From: an uncultured Oscillospiraceae bacterium
Lineage (GTDB): Bacteria; Bacillota; Clostridia; Oscillospirales; Ruminococcaceae
Assembly (NCBI GenBank): GCA_934438055.1
Contig: CAKSAY010000004.1
Span: forward strand, 1-64,000
Reading direction: 5' to 3'
Length of the DNA: 64,000 nt
In this document: positions 40,035 to 50,315 of the stretch, piece after piece
How the letters are laid out: each line of letters starts with the position of its first letter
How positions within the stretch are numbered: position 1 is the first letter of the stretch
Notes under the pieces: generated by a model
Seen by the model: the letters and a program-made list of their open reading frames with translations, nothing else
Told to the model about the DNA's origin: nothing
The model's database searches: none
Position numbers and translations under genes: made by a program

Positions 40035-41210
40035 TTAAGCGTCGCCTCCATTCTCTTGCTCTGCATCATTTTTGATTGATGGTTCTTCAATCGAATGCAA
40101 AATCTCATTTAAATCCTCATCGAACTCGCCCTGCAACGAAACGGTGTCCTCGAATGGAGAGATTTCGTCCACAGCATTTTCCTCCAAATGCAATGTTTCC
40201 TCCTCCAAAGGGGTCTCCGGCGCATCGGCATTCTCAGCAGCATCTTCTTCGTCCTCTTGCGCCGCATCCAAAAATTCTCCTGAAACCATCTGCAAGAAGA
40301 TATCTTCAAGGGTTAGCTCATTGCTCTTAAGCGAAAGAATTGGAAGCTGCGCTGCAGACAGAGCGCCAAAAATATCTCTTCTCGGATCCTGTCCGTCTAC
40401 AGGATAAACCTTAAAATCAAAACTATTTTCCTCCATCTGCCTATCCGGCAAGAGTTTTTCAATGGAAGAAATACCTTCTAAAGCAGCCTGCACTTCCTGC
40501 GCGTTTCCACCTACGCGCAACAGAATGCAAGAATCAGACTGCAATGAATGGGAAAGATTTTTCTCCGTGTCATCGGCAACAATTTTACCCTGATTAATGA
40601 TGATAATTCTATCGCAAACCGCCTGTATCTCAGAGAGAATATGCGAAGAAAGAATAACCGTATGCTCCTGTCCTAACTCTCGAATCAAATCTCTAATTTC
40701 AATAATCTGTTTTGGGTCAAGTCCAACTGTCGGCTCGTCTAAAATCAAGACGTCCGGATTGGAAATCAGCGCCTGTGCAAGCCCCACACGCTGACGATAG
40801 CCTTTGGAAAGGTTGGCAATAATGCGATCCTGCACATGCGTAATCTGCACCTTTTCACAGGCTCGTTGAATCTGTTGGTGCACTTCCTTTTTATTCTTTA
40901 TCTTTTTAAGATTACAGACAAACTTTAAATAACTGTAAACCGTCATATTCATATATAGAGGCGGCTGTTCCGGAAGATAACCAATATGTCGTTTAGCAGA
41001 ATCGGGATCCTCTAAAATATCAATACCGGCAATGCGAACGCTTCCGTTTGTAGAAGAAATATAGCCTGTTAACATGTTCATTGTTGTGGATTTACCGGCG
41101 CCGTTAGGCCCCAAAAAGCCAACAATTTCGCCCTGATGGATCGAAAAGCTAATGTCATCGACCGCAACATATTCACCATATTTTTTGGTGAGATGTTCCA
41201 CTTGTATCAT
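40035..41210 (-). CDS. ABC transporter ATPase (GldA-like) with acidic C-terminal extension
   Basis: 391 residues. Walker A GFLGPNGAGKST, signature LSKGYRQRVGLAQAL, Walker B VLILDEPTVGLD and the H-loop VILSSHILSE are all present. The ATPase plus its usual C-terminal domain end at about residue 310. The remaining ~80 residues are almost pure Asp/Glu/Ala with no predicted fold. This tail is longer than usual for the family. It heads the operon with the permease, GldG-like and DUF4340 genes. Confidence 0.93.
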   Translation of the reverse strand: MIQVEHLTKKYGEYVAVDDISFSIHQGEIVGFLGPNGAGKSTTMNMLTGYISSTNGSVRIAGIDILEDPDSAKRHIGYLPEQPPLYMNMTVYSYLKFVCNLKKIKNKKEVHQQIQRACEKVQITHVQDRIIANLSKGYRQRVGLAQALISNPDVLILDEPTVGLDPKQIIEIRDLIRELGQEHTVILSSHILSEIQAVCDRIIIINQGKIVADDTEKNLSHSLQSDSCILLRVGGNAQEVQAALEGISSIEKLLPDRQMEENSFDFKVYPVDGQDPRRDIFGALSAAQLPILSLKSNELTLEDIFLQMVSGEFLDAAQEDEEDAAENADAPETPLEEETLHLEENAVDEISPFEDTVSLQGEFDEDLNEILHSIEEPSIKNDAEQENGGDA

Positions 41211-41446
41211 AAGCTACCTCTTTTCTCCGCTGCTTATCTGAACCCCAATCCCGGACAGCGGACGGGACTGGAAAACCACACCAAATGCTTTCCATTTTTT
41301 GCATTGGCTTTTACCCTAACAAAATATCATGATAACTAATTGATTAAAAAGTAAATATTTTGTGAATAGGGCATAAGATATATTTGAATTTGTCCACTCA
41401 TTAGAGTGTAATATGCATTATAAAATTCGCTAAATTTTGCCCGTAG

Positions 41447-42706
41447 TCAGCACAAAAGCCGAAAGACCAATCCGGTTGCCTGCTTGGGATAAAAATAGGT
41501 GCTTTTTTGTGGCATCTGTTCCCCAGTTTGCGCAACAGCCTGAATCTCTTCCACTCTTGTAGGGGAAAGAATCACGGCTGCATCTGCCAAGCCATTACGC
41601 ACCATTTCAACAGCCTCCTGCTCTTTTCTTGTAAAGGCAATGTGTTCTTCCTTGTTGCAATCACAAATCTTCTCAAACAGTGGATCCAAAAACCAATGTT
41701 GTAACACAGTCACATCCAAATGCGCATAGACCTTTGAATGCCCGTCTTGTTGTTTGCAAACCTCTTTGTCTCTTAACACAGCTAAATACTGTGTATTTTT
41801 AATGACAATCAAAAATGCATTTTTCTGTTCTCGTTGCGCCTGACGCAATGCAGCAAATCCCTGTTCGATAATGGGAAATTCCTGCATCTGAAAAGCAGCA
41901 TTTCTCTCTCGCAAATGTATCAAAGCCAGATCAGAAGACAACCCATGAAGAACACGATGTGTTGGAAAAACAAGCAAGCCCTGACTTTGCAGCGGTGCAA
42001 GATAGGCAAGGATTGCATTCGCCGGATGATTCGGTGAAATTTTACCTAAACTCTTTTGATAAGCCAGTGCAGTTTCATAGCGATGGTGTCCATCTGCTAA
42101 AAGAATCCTTTTCTCTCGAAAAAAATTGACAACCGCGTTCATAATCTCACGATTTTGAATCCTCCAAAGTGTTTGTTGAACATGATCATCGTCAACAAAA
42201 CATGCAAGCATGGTCTTCTCTGCCTGACTAAAAACAAGACGTTCTATCTCCCCGAATGGATCATCAAAAAGCCCAAAAACAGGGCTGCCATTCCATCCTG
42301 TCTCTTTCATAAGCGCAAACCGTTCCCTTTTGGGAGCATCCAGAGTTTTCTCATGTGGAATTACCACCCCCTCATCAAAAGAAGTTAAACCAAGCGCTAA
42401 AAACATTCCCTTTAACGTTCTCCTCTTTCCATGATGAAAATACGACTGCTCATAGCAATAAATAGCTTCTGTCTCATCTTGTTTAAGAATTCCACCCTTG
42501 AGCCATTCATTAAGCAATTTTGCCGCGGTTTGGTATCCTCCTTTCCCTCGCGGACTTTCTAGCCTAACCGAATTATAAGGACTCTTGTTCAAATAATTCT
42601 GATAGGATTCTTGATTCAGTATATCATAAGGAGGTGAAACTAAATCTGCAATTTCTCCCGCCCGATCAGTAAAACGCACTGCTCTAAATCCGTCAACAAC
42701 AGCCAT
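41447..42706 (-). CDS. DUF1015 family protein
   Basis: 419 residues of the DUF1015 (SerB-cluster) family, soluble. Family marks are FRAVRF near the start, LVSPPYDIL, ESYQNYLNKSPYNSVRLE, and the conserved LADGHHRYETALAY and FPTHRVLHGL. In many bacteria it lies with serine/3-phosphoglycerate genes; here it stands alone. The start is the ATG at 42706 with GGGAGG seven bases before. No activity is established. Confidence 0.88.
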   Translation of the reverse strand: MAVVDGFRAVRFTDRAGEIADLVSPPYDILNQESYQNYLNKSPYNSVRLESPRGKGGYQTAAKLLNEWLKGGILKQDETEAIYCYEQSYFHHGKRRTLKGMFLALGLTSFDEGVVIPHEKTLDAPKRERFALMKETGWNGSPVFGLFDDPFGEIERLVFSQAEKTMLACFVDDDHVQQTLWRIQNREIMNAVVNFFREKRILLADGHHRYETALAYQKSLGKISPNHPANAILAYLAPLQSQGLLVFPTHRVLHGLSSDLALIHLRERNAAFQMQEFPIIEQGFAALRQAQREQKNAFLIVIKNTQYLAVLRDKEVCKQQDGHSKVYAHLDVTVLQHWFLDPLFEKICDCNKEEHIAFTRKEQEAVEMVRNGLADAAVILSPTRVEEIQAVAQTGEQMPQKSTYFYPKQATGLVFRLLC

Positions 42707-43047
42707 ATACAAACCTCCCATTCAGTAGGATAAGTAATGATATCTAACTTTTAGATATCCAGCTAAAATAATAAAAATCGTCCCCCTTTCTTTAAATAAT
42801 CTTTGAAATGGAACACCTTGCTCCTCACAAAGAAGCAACAGTAGACATTCTAAAAATCTATCATATCACATTCATGAATGATTCAGAATCGAAAAATGTA
42901 ACCCCCATAAATCTTGTCTTTTTATTCACGACTCCGGTTATACTAGGTTTGCACTAAAACACTCTGTGTAGGGTTTCTTAACAATGAGAATTCTAAAACT
43001 TTTATGTCCTTTACAGCCATCAGATTATATAAATATTTGAACAACCC

Positions 43048-43076
43048 TTGACATTATGAGGGAAAAATATTATGAT
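43048..43076 (+). promoter_or_regulatory. Upstream promoter of the rnj operon
   Basis: TTGACA (43048-43053), a 17-base spacer and TATGAT (43071-43076). It leaves a leader of about 230 bases, possibly a site of feedback control by the RNase. Confidence 0.75.
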
Positions 43077-43144
43077 TAGCTAGAGTATTGATTTGAAACG
43101 GAAGATGCTTTTCATTGTAAGTGTCGATATAAAAACAGTCTATT

Positions 43145-43172
43145 TTGTGAAATGGGTTCAATTTACTATAAT
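43145..43172 (+). promoter_or_regulatory. Second promoter of the rnj operon
   Basis: TTGTGA (43145-43150), a 16-base spacer and a perfect TATAAT (43167-43172). Confidence 0.6.
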
Positions 43173-43311
43173 ATTTTTCATCCATGCCTTTTGCAGACTG
43201 GTAAAAATTGTTCGGTTAAATATTTAGCTCGTTTTTGCAAAAACGAAATTTTTTAAGGTATTCAATAACAGATGTAATAATAAAATGATAAGTTAAAGAG
43301 AGGTAAAAAGA

Positions 43312-45111
43312 GTGAATAACGACAACAACAAAAAAGATACGCGTACTCGACAAACGGGTCAAGAGCAAAAAAGAAGCATTCCCTTACGCCCCCGCAGACA
43401 TTGGAACAACAACGGTAATACCAAGGGAGAACAAAAAAATTATCCGACACGAAAAACGCCGGTGCGGATTATTCCCATAGGCGGTTTAAACGAAATCGGC
43501 AAGAACATGACCTGCATCGAATGCGGGCAGGACATGTTTATCATTGACTGCGGTCTAGCTTTCCCTGACCCCGATATGTTAGGCGTTGATATTGTTTTGC
43601 CGGACGTGACCTATGTTGAGCAAAACATCAATCGCTTAAGGGGCATTGTGATTACACACGGTCATGAGGATCACATTGGTGGCGTTCCGTATTTTTTGAA
43701 AAAATTTCAAGTTCCTATTTATGGAACAAGGCTCACAATCGGTCTAATTGAAGAAAAGCTCAAAGAACACAATCTGTTGGGAAAAGCGAAACTGAATGTT
43801 TGCCGTCCAAAACAGGTGGTGAAGATGGGATGCATGGGCGTTGAATTCATTCGCGTCAATCACTCCATTCCAGACGCTGTTGGTTTTGCTATCCACACGC
43901 CGGCTGGTGTGATTGTGCACACCGGTGACTTTAAAGTCGACTACAATCCGATTGAGGGAGAAGTGATTGACCTAGCAAGATTTGCAGAGCTGGGCAGCCG
44001 CGGCGTTCTCCTGTTGATGTCAGATTCCACAAATGCCGAAAGACCGGGTTATACCATGCCGGAAAGAGTTGTGGGAGAATCCTTTCAAAAGCTGTTTAAT
44101 GCGGCGGGAAACAAGCGAATTATCGTCGCTTCTTTCGCGTCTAACATCCACAGAATCCAACAAATCATCGACAATGCCGTTAAATATAAGCGCAAGGTGG
44201 CCGTGTCGGGACGAAGCATGGAAAATGTGGTTGCAAAGGCAATTGAGCTTGACTATCTCAAAGTTCCCGAGGGAATTCTCGTTAACATTGACGCAATTTC
44301 GCAATATAAACGCGAAGAGTTGATTATTATAACCACAGGAAGTCAGGGCGAACCGATGTCGGCTCTTTCGAGAATGGCGGCAGGGGATCACCGTAAGGTA
44401 AACATAACGAGTGAAGATTTTATTATCATCTCCGCTTCTCCTATTCCGGGCAATGAAAAGCATGTAACCCGTGTGGTCAACGATTTAATGCGTTTGGGCG
44501 CTAAAGTGATTTATGAAAAAATGTATGAGGTTCACACCTCAGGCCATGCGTGTCAGGATGAGCTAAAAATGATGCTCTCTTTAGTAAAGCCAAAATATTT
44601 CATGCCTGTTCACGGTGAATATAAACATTTAAAGCGCCATTCAGAGGTAGCGCAGATGATGGGAATTCCCGCTTCAAACATCTATATAGGCGATATTGGT
44701 CAGGTGTTGGAAATTGATCATAACGGAATGAAACTCATAGGAACCGTTCCCTCCGGCCGTGTTTTTGTAGACGGGCTTGGTGTGGGCGACGTTGGGTCGA
44801 TTGTTTTGCGCGATCGAAAAATTCTCTCAGAAGACGGCCTGATTATCGTAGTTGCAACCATTGAGAGCCAATCTCGCTGCATTGTGGCTGGGCCGGATTT
44901 AGTTTCACGCGGCTTTGTCTATGTGCGCGAATCAGAAAAGCTGATGGAAGATGCAAAATATTTGGTCATGCAGGCGCTCGAACAATGCAACAAAAAAAAT
45001 ATCCGTGAGTGGAATGCTATTAAAGCAGCAATACGCGACGAACTTTCTCAGTTTATCTACCGCAAAACAAAGCGTTCCCCCATGATTCTCCCTATAATCA
45101 TGGAAATCTAA
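43312..45111 (+). CDS. rnj: Ribonuclease J
   Basis: 599 residues. A basic, low-complexity N-terminal extension (~50 residues, Arg/Asn/Lys-rich) precedes the metallo-beta-lactamase core. Zinc site THGHEDHIGG at ~116-125, HTGDFKVD and SDSTNAERPGY; the beta-CASP domain has SFASNIHRIQQI and SGRSME; motif C is GHACQDEL with MPVHGEY. RNase J is a 5'-exo/endonuclease that matures and degrades mRNA and rRNA. The start is GTG at 43312 with AGAGAGG upstream. First gene of a seven-gene operon. Confidence 0.96.
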   Translation: MNNDNNKKDTRTRQTGQEQKRSIPLRPRRHWNNNGNTKGEQKNYPTRKTPVRIIPIGGLNEIGKNMTCIECGQDMFIIDCGLAFPDPDMLGVDIVLPDVTYVEQNINRLRGIVITHGHEDHIGGVPYFLKKFQVPIYGTRLTIGLIEEKLKEHNLLGKAKLNVCRPKQVVKMGCMGVEFIRVNHSIPDAVGFAIHTPAGVIVHTGDFKVDYNPIEGEVIDLARFAELGSRGVLLLMSDSTNAERPGYTMPERVVGESFQKLFNAAGNKRIIVASFASNIHRIQQIIDNAVKYKRKVAVSGRSMENVVAKAIELDYLKVPEGILVNIDAISQYKREELIIITTGSQGEPMSALSRMAAGDHRKVNITSEDFIIISASPIPGNEKHVTRVVNDLMRLGAKVIYEKMYEVHTSGHACQDELKMMLSLVKPKYFMPVHGEYKHLKRHSEVAQMMGIPASNIYIGDIGQVLEIDHNGMKLIGTVPSGRVFVDGLGVGDVGSIVLRDRKILSEDGLIIVVATIESQSRCIVAGPDLVSRGFVYVRESEKLMEDAKYLVMQALEQCNKKNIREWNAIKAAIRDELSQFIYRKTKRSPMILPIIMEI

Positions 45112-45142
45112 ATTGATAGTCTTGACAGAAGGTGTTAGCGCT

Positions 45143-47122
45143 ATGAAATTAATAAAACATCAGCGTTCCATACTGAATATGCGCGCCATGCTTATCCTAT
45201 TAATTTGCATGGTAGTTCTGCTTGAAGTAGCGCTTGCATTTTCACGCCTTTCACTCTTCTTTGCCTCTATGCCAATCGTGATTGCCGTGATTAGCCTGGC
45301 TGTTTGGATGATTTGGCGTGCAAATGCAGAGCAGCGTCTTTTTCTGCGCAAAATTGCCGCTGAATTAGGAACAGAAAATCGTGAAGCGCTCTATCAATTT
45401 CCCATGCCCATTGTCGTTTGTTCAAAAGATGGAACCATCGTATGGTATAACGATTTGTTTCATGATGAAGTGGCGTTGGGTGTACATTTAACAAACAAAA
45501 ACTTTTCTCTCATCAGCGGAGAAAAGTTAAATGATTTTTGCAATCGAACCGGTGTGCAAATTCAGTTTAAAGGGAATTATTATCATGTACACGCTGTACG
45601 TGCCCACAATTCTGAAATTTATGTCCTATATTTTGAAAACAACACAACGCTTATCAAGATAGCCAATGAATATAAACTTTCCAAGCCGTCAGTTTTATTG
45701 TTTATGATTGACAACTACGAAGAAATTTTTGAAGACAAAAAGGAAAGTGAAAAGTCGGCAATATTAGGCGCTATTGATGAGGACATCGAACGTTTTATCG
45801 GTCAAACCACAGGCTTTTTCAAACGTCTGTCTCACGATCGCTTTTTAGCTGTAGTGGAAGATCGCCATCTGCAAACGTTTATTCGGAATCGTTTCCCCAT
45901 CTTAAACGATGTGAGAAGCATTAGTAAAGATGAACGGACGCCGATTACGCTCTCTATCGGTGTAGGATGTGCCGCTGATACACTGGCAGAAAGCGAAATT
46001 TTTGCCCGCCAAGCTTTAGATATGGCTTTAGGTCGGGGGGGCGATCAAGCAGCTGTAAAAACCAACAGCGGTTTTGAGTTTTATGGAGGCGTTTCAAAGG
46101 GAATTGAAAAACGCACAAAGGTAAAAACCAGAATCATTGCAACTGCACTTGCTGAGTTTATAGAACAGAGCGACAAAATTTTTGTCATGGGGCACCGTTT
46201 CGGAGATTTAGACTGTATGGGCGCCTCAATTGGAATGGCGAGAGCAATACAATTAATGGGAAAGCCCTGTCATATCGCTGTGGATTATAACAAAAACCTC
46301 GCCACTTCTCTGCTGGATCGAATCAAAGAGAGCGGTAACGGGGATCTGTTCATCCAACCGGATAATGCCATAAGCCAGGTGACCCCCAAAACCCTACTGA
46401 TCATCATTGACACACACAATCCTGATTTTATTGAATCTCCGGCTTTATATCTGCAATGCGAAAACGTTGTCGTCATCGATCACCACCGAAAAATGGTTCG
46501 ATATATTGAACCGACTGTTATCTTCTATCACGAACCCTATGCATCCTCAGCGTCAGAAATGGTAACGGAATTGATTCAATATATGGGAGACTTTAAACTA
46601 GGAGCGTTAGAAGCAGAGGGTCTTTTAGCGGGCATCATGCTGGATACGAAAAATTTTGTCATCAAAACAGGCGTGCGGACGTTTGAAGCAGCAGCCTATC
46701 TAAAACAGCTAGGCGCTGACACCGTCGCCGTCAGGAAACTATTTTCCAACACAATTGACGCTTATCAAAAAAAGACGCGCATTGTCTCGAATGCTGAAAC
46801 TTACCGTAATTGTGCAATCGCCATTGGCGACTTTAAAAGTGAAGATATGCGCATAGTGGCGCCACAAGCGGCTGATGAGCTTTTAGGAATTTCAGGTGTT
46901 GATGCCTCGTTTGTTCTCTATGTCACCGGCTCAACGGTGAACATTTCATCCCGTTCTCTGGGTGCAGTCAATGCACAGCTCATCATGGAAAGTCTCGGTG
47001 GTGGCGGCCATCAAACTATGGCGGCTTGTCAGATGGAAAACACCAATCTTGAAAACGCACGTCAGCTTTTGTTAGAAGCAATTGATCGATATTTAGAGCA
47101 ACATCCTAAAAAAGAATCATAA
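45143..47122 (+). CDS. gdpP: c-di-AMP phosphodiesterase GdpP
   Basis: 659 residues. Two N-terminal TM helices, a PAS-like domain, a degenerate GGDEF domain (residues ~190-310) and the DHH/DHHA1 catalytic part. Metal-binding HRFGDLDCMG is at ~350, VVIDHHRK at ~443 and GGGGHQTMA near 620. It hydrolyses c-di-AMP and so controls potassium and wall homeostasis. The start is the ATG at 45143 with AAGGTG upstream. It is followed by rplI and dnaB as in many Firmicutes. Confidence 0.95.
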   Translation: MKLIKHQRSILNMRAMLILLICMVVLLEVALAFSRLSLFFASMPIVIAVISLAVWMIWRANAEQRLFLRKIAAELGTENREALYQFPMPIVVCSKDGTIVWYNDLFHDEVALGVHLTNKNFSLISGEKLNDFCNRTGVQIQFKGNYYHVHAVRAHNSEIYVLYFENNTTLIKIANEYKLSKPSVLLFMIDNYEEIFEDKKESEKSAILGAIDEDIERFIGQTTGFFKRLSHDRFLAVVEDRHLQTFIRNRFPILNDVRSISKDERTPITLSIGVGCAADTLAESEIFARQALDMALGRGGDQAAVKTNSGFEFYGGVSKGIEKRTKVKTRIIATALAEFIEQSDKIFVMGHRFGDLDCMGASIGMARAIQLMGKPCHIAVDYNKNLATSLLDRIKESGNGDLFIQPDNAISQVTPKTLLIIIDTHNPDFIESPALYLQCENVVVIDHHRKMVRYIEPTVIFYHEPYASSASEMVTELIQYMGDFKLGALEAEGLLAGIMLDTKNFVIKTGVRTFEAAAYLKQLGADTVAVRKLFSNTIDAYQKKTRIVSNAETYRNCAIAIGDFKSEDMRIVAPQAADELLGISGVDASFVLYVTGSTVNISSRSLGAVNAQLIMESLGGGGHQTMAACQMENTNLENARQLLLEAIDRYLEQHPKKES

Positions 47123-47146
47123 GTCAAGCTGCAAGGAGGAAACAAA

Positions 47147-47590
47147 ATGAAAGTAATTTTGCTCGAAAACGTAAAAGGAACGGGAAACAAAGGAGATTTG
47201 GTGAATGTCAGCGACGGATATGCCAGAAATTTTCTTTTCAAAAAGAACCTTGCCCAGGCGGCAACAAATCAGGCAATCGGCGAAAAAAAGGCGCGCGATA
47301 ACGCAAAGGAATTTCACTATCAAGAGCAGGTAAAAGCCGCTGAGGGACTGGCCAAAAAGCTAGAAGGAAAGTCCATCGCAATTGAAGCAAAAGCCGGCGA
47401 TAACGGTAAACTGTTTGGTTCAGTCACTGCACGAGAAATAGCGCAAATTGTAAAATCCACATATAATATTCCTGTGGATAAACGAAAGATAACTGTGGAC
47501 GAGATCAAGTCTTTTGGAATCTTTCCATTCAAAATCAAACTCATGAACGGCGTATATGCACAAATGAAAGTGGAAGTAAAAGAACAATAA
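47147..47590 (+). CDS. rplI: Ribosomal protein bL9
   Basis: 147 residues, full length. The N-terminal rRNA-binding domain reads [19 protein letters not shown] with the conserved GYARNFLF; a long connecting helix follows, then the C-terminal domain ([13 protein letters not shown]). It lies 24 bases after gdpP with AAGGAGG before the ATG. Confidence 0.97.
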   Translation: MKVILLENVKGTGNKGDLVNVSDGYARNFLFKKNLAQAATNQAIGEKKARDNAKEFHYQEQVKAAEGLAKKLEGKSIAIEAKAGDNGKLFGSVTAREIAQIVKSTYNIPVDKRKITVDEIKSFGIFPFKIKLMNGVYAQMKVEVKEQ

Positions 47591-47633
47591 ACCGTCTAGA
47601 GAGCAACATCTAATTTGAAAGAGTGAAAAAGCT

Positions 47634-48971
47634 ATGGCATTAGAAGAAAGTATGGAATTTTCGCAGCTTCCTTTCAGCTTAGAAGCAGAACAGTCCGTTT
47701 TAGGAGGCCTCCTTTTAAAACCGGAGGCTATTTCTGACGCTTTAAAATATATTGGAATCCATTCGTTCTATCAAAAGCAGCATCAAATGCTCTTTTCAAT
47801 CATTGCACGTCTTTTCACGGCGGGCAATCCGGTTGACATCATCACTGTCATGGATCAGTCTCTAACAGAGGGTGTGTTTGACACCGAAGAGAACGCAAAA
47901 GTATACTTATCGCGCTTAATTGATATGGTTCCAACAGTTACCAACCTAGAGAGTTACTGCAAAATTGTCAGAGAGAAATACTACGTTCGCTCTCTCATCA
48001 CAGCAGCGCAGGAAATCATAACAATAGCGACAGAAAATAGTTCAGATGCAGACACCATCATCGACGCAGCAGAACAAAAAATTTACAATATTCGAGGGAG
48101 TCAATTCACCTCCAGCCTGCTCCCCATCAAAGATCTTATCAATCGCGAGTTTGACCATCTCGAAACGCTCACCAATGGAGAAAATCAACAAAATCTCTCG
48201 AGTGGTTTTTCAAGTCTCGACGCCATTTTAACGGGGCTAAGTCCATCCGACTTGATCATTTTAGCCGCTCGTCCGGCAATGGGAAAGACGAGTTTTGCAT
48301 TAAACATCGCTGTAAATGCAGCAAAAAGAAGTGGAAAGGATATCGCCATCTTTTCTTTAGAAATGTCGAGCCAACAGCTGGTAGAGCGAATGTTAGCGTC
48401 AGAGAGCAGGATTCAGTCGAATAAACTGCACACAGGTTTTTTAGAGCAGGAAGAATGGGCCTCTTTGGCTTCAGGTGCACAAAAACTAAGTGAAACAAAC
48501 ATCTATTTAGACGACACCCCCAGCATCACAGTAACGGAAATGAAAGGAAAATTGCGACGCCTCTCAAACCTTGGACTGGTAGTCATCGACTATCTTCAAT
48601 TGATGTCAACAGGACGTCGAGACGGCAATCGCGTGCAGGAAATTTCGGAAATCACCCGAAATTTAAAAATTCTTGCCAAGGAGCTAAACGTCCCCGTCAT
48701 CTCGCTCTCACAGTTGGCACGTGGACCTGAATCCAGGCAAGATCACCGACCAATGCTCTCCGACCTCCGTGAGTCCGGATCTATTGAGCAAGATGCGGAT
48801 ATTGTTCTGTTTTTATATCGAGACGAATACTATAATCCTGAAGACGGAAAGGTTGGAATTGCTGAATGTATCGTAGCCAAAAACAGGCATGGCGAGGTGG
48901 GAACAATTGAATTGAGCTGGAACGGCCAATTCACAAGATTCAGCGGATTGGATTTGACCCATCATGAATAG
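47634..48971 (+). CDS. dnaB: Replicative DNA helicase
   Basis: 445 residues. The N-terminal DnaB domain opens PFSLEAEQSVLGGLLL. The RecA-like core has Walker A AARPAMGKTSFALN, FSLEMSSQQLVERML, Walker B VVIDYLQLM and the arginine finger region near VPVISLSQLARGPE. The hexameric helicase unwinds DNA at replication forks. It overlaps tilS by 8 bases. Confidence 0.97.
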   Translation: MALEESMEFSQLPFSLEAEQSVLGGLLLKPEAISDALKYIGIHSFYQKQHQMLFSIIARLFTAGNPVDIITVMDQSLTEGVFDTEENAKVYLSRLIDMVPTVTNLESYCKIVREKYYVRSLITAAQEIITIATENSSDADTIIDAAEQKIYNIRGSQFTSSLLPIKDLINREFDHLETLTNGENQQNLSSGFSSLDAILTGLSPSDLIILAARPAMGKTSFALNIAVNAAKRSGKDIAIFSLEMSSQQLVERMLASESRIQSNKLHTGFLEQEEWASLASGAQKLSETNIYLDDTPSITVTEMKGKLRRLSNLGLVVIDYLQLMSTGRRDGNRVQEISEITRNLKILAKELNVPVISLSQLARGPESRQDHRPMLSDLRESGSIEQDADIVLFLYRDEYYNPEDGKVGIAECIVAKNRHGEVGTIELSWNGQFTRFSGLDLTHHE

Positions 48972-50307
48972 AATTCAAAAGGCGGTTTCAAAATATTTTC
49001 AAGACGGTCAAACGGTAGTCGTAGGTGTTTCAGGGGGAGCCGATTCGATGACGCTGTTAGATAGTCTTATGCACTGTGGCAAAAACCTACGCCTAATTGT
49101 GGCGCACATCAACCATAAACTTAGGCAAGAAGAAAGCACTCGGGATGAAGCGTTTGTACAACAATACTGCGAAGAAAATGCGCTGGAGTTTCGGCTCAAA
49201 CAAGTTGATATACAAAAACAAGCCAAAATCTCAGGTTGTTCCATTGAAGTCTGCGGACGTATGGAAAGATACCGTTTTTTTTCCTCTCTCTGCCCAGAAG
49301 ACGGAAAAATCGCCACAGCGCACACACTTTCAGATCGCGCTGAAACCATGCTGTTTCATATGATAAGGGGAACCTCCATCACAGGTCTATCCTCTATTCC
49401 CCGAAAACGAGGAAAAATCGTGCGACCGCTAATTGACTTCACTCGAACACAAATCGAGGATTACTGCCAAACACATGAAGTTCCGTTTGTCAACGATTCT
49501 ACCAATCAAAGCACAGTTTATACACGCAACAAAATACGAATTGAACTATTGCCGCTTATGCGGGAAATCAATCCATGTCTCGAACAGCATATTGGCAATT
49601 TGGTTGAGGAATTGTCTGAAGACGATGAATACCTATTCTCACATGCAAAGCAATATTATAAAAAGATTTTCTACAATGGTAGACTCTCCATTGAAAATTG
49701 GAAAGCAATCCCCAATCCGCTCAAAAGCAGGGTGTTGGTTCTATTTCTCAAAGAAAAAAAAGTTTCATATGACTATCAGGCTATCTCCACACTTCTGTCA
49801 ATCTGTGAGCAACAACAGGGTCGTTGTAGTTTATCAAGCAACTATGAAGCTTTTGTTTTAAAAAAGCAACTCCTAGTTGAAAAAAAGCAGGCGCCTTGCG
49901 CACCATTCTCATATTTGATAACGCCCTTTTGTGCATACTATTTTCAAAATCTTCAAAATTTGCGTGTAGAATTCTGTGATATTGGCAATTATGCCGATTT
50001 TTTAAACTCTTGTGAGAATTCCTTTATTTCTGCGCTCGATTATGATAAAATAAAAGGTACCATCCTGTTAAGACAGCGATTGCCGGGTGATACCATACGT
50101 TTATCGGCGCGGCCAAACAAGTCATTAAAAAAACTGATGAATGAAAATTGTATTCCGGTCTATTTGCGCAGCCGTCTTGCTGTTCTTTCAGATGAGAACG
50201 GTTTATTATGGGTGCAAAATGTTGGTATAGATGTCCGCGTTTGCGTGTCAGAAAACACACAGAATCTTCTTCTCCTAGTCTGGAATAAACAGAATATAGA
50301 AAGGTAA
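48964..50307 (+). CDS. tilS: tRNA(Ile)-lysidine synthase
   Basis: 447 residues. The PP-loop is VVVGVSGGADSMTLLDSL; HINHKLRQEESTRDE and the HTLSDRAETMLFHMIRGT segment follow as in TilS. It converts C34 of the minor tRNA-Ile to lysidine with ATP and lysine. C-terminal TilS domains run to the end. The ATG lies inside the end of dnaB. It is followed by hpt, a classical Firmicutes pairing. Confidence 0.95.
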   Translation: MNRIQKAVSKYFQDGQTVVVGVSGGADSMTLLDSLMHCGKNLRLIVAHINHKLRQEESTRDEAFVQQYCEENALEFRLKQVDIQKQAKISGCSIEVCGRMERYRFFSSLCPEDGKIATAHTLSDRAETMLFHMIRGTSITGLSSIPRKRGKIVRPLIDFTRTQIEDYCQTHEVPFVNDSTNQSTVYTRNKIRIELLPLMREINPCLEQHIGNLVEELSEDDEYLFSHAKQYYKKIFYNGRLSIENWKAIPNPLKSRVLVLFLKEKKVSYDYQAISTLLSICEQQQGRCSLSSNYEAFVLKKQLLVEKKQAPCAPFSYLITPFCAYYFQNLQNLRVEFCDIGNYADFLNSCENSFISALDYDKIKGTILLRQRLPGDTIRLSARPNKSLKKLMNENCIPVYLRSRLAVLSDENGLLWVQNVGIDVRVCVSENTQNLLLLVWNKQNIER

Positions 50308-50315
50308 TGAAAATT

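Larger units (their letters stand above)
42707..43311. other. Long leader and promoter region of the rnj operon
   Basis: 605 bases without a gene. It holds a perfect inverted repeat GATATCTAA-ctt-TTAGATATC (42739-42759), which could be an operator or terminator, and two promoters for the rnj operon. Confidence 0.6.

Noticed and set aside
42739..42759. Inverted repeat before the rnj operon as a defined operator
   Set aside because: Perfect 9-bp arms, but no known regulator pattern and no overlap with the promoters; could equally be a terminator of unknown use.
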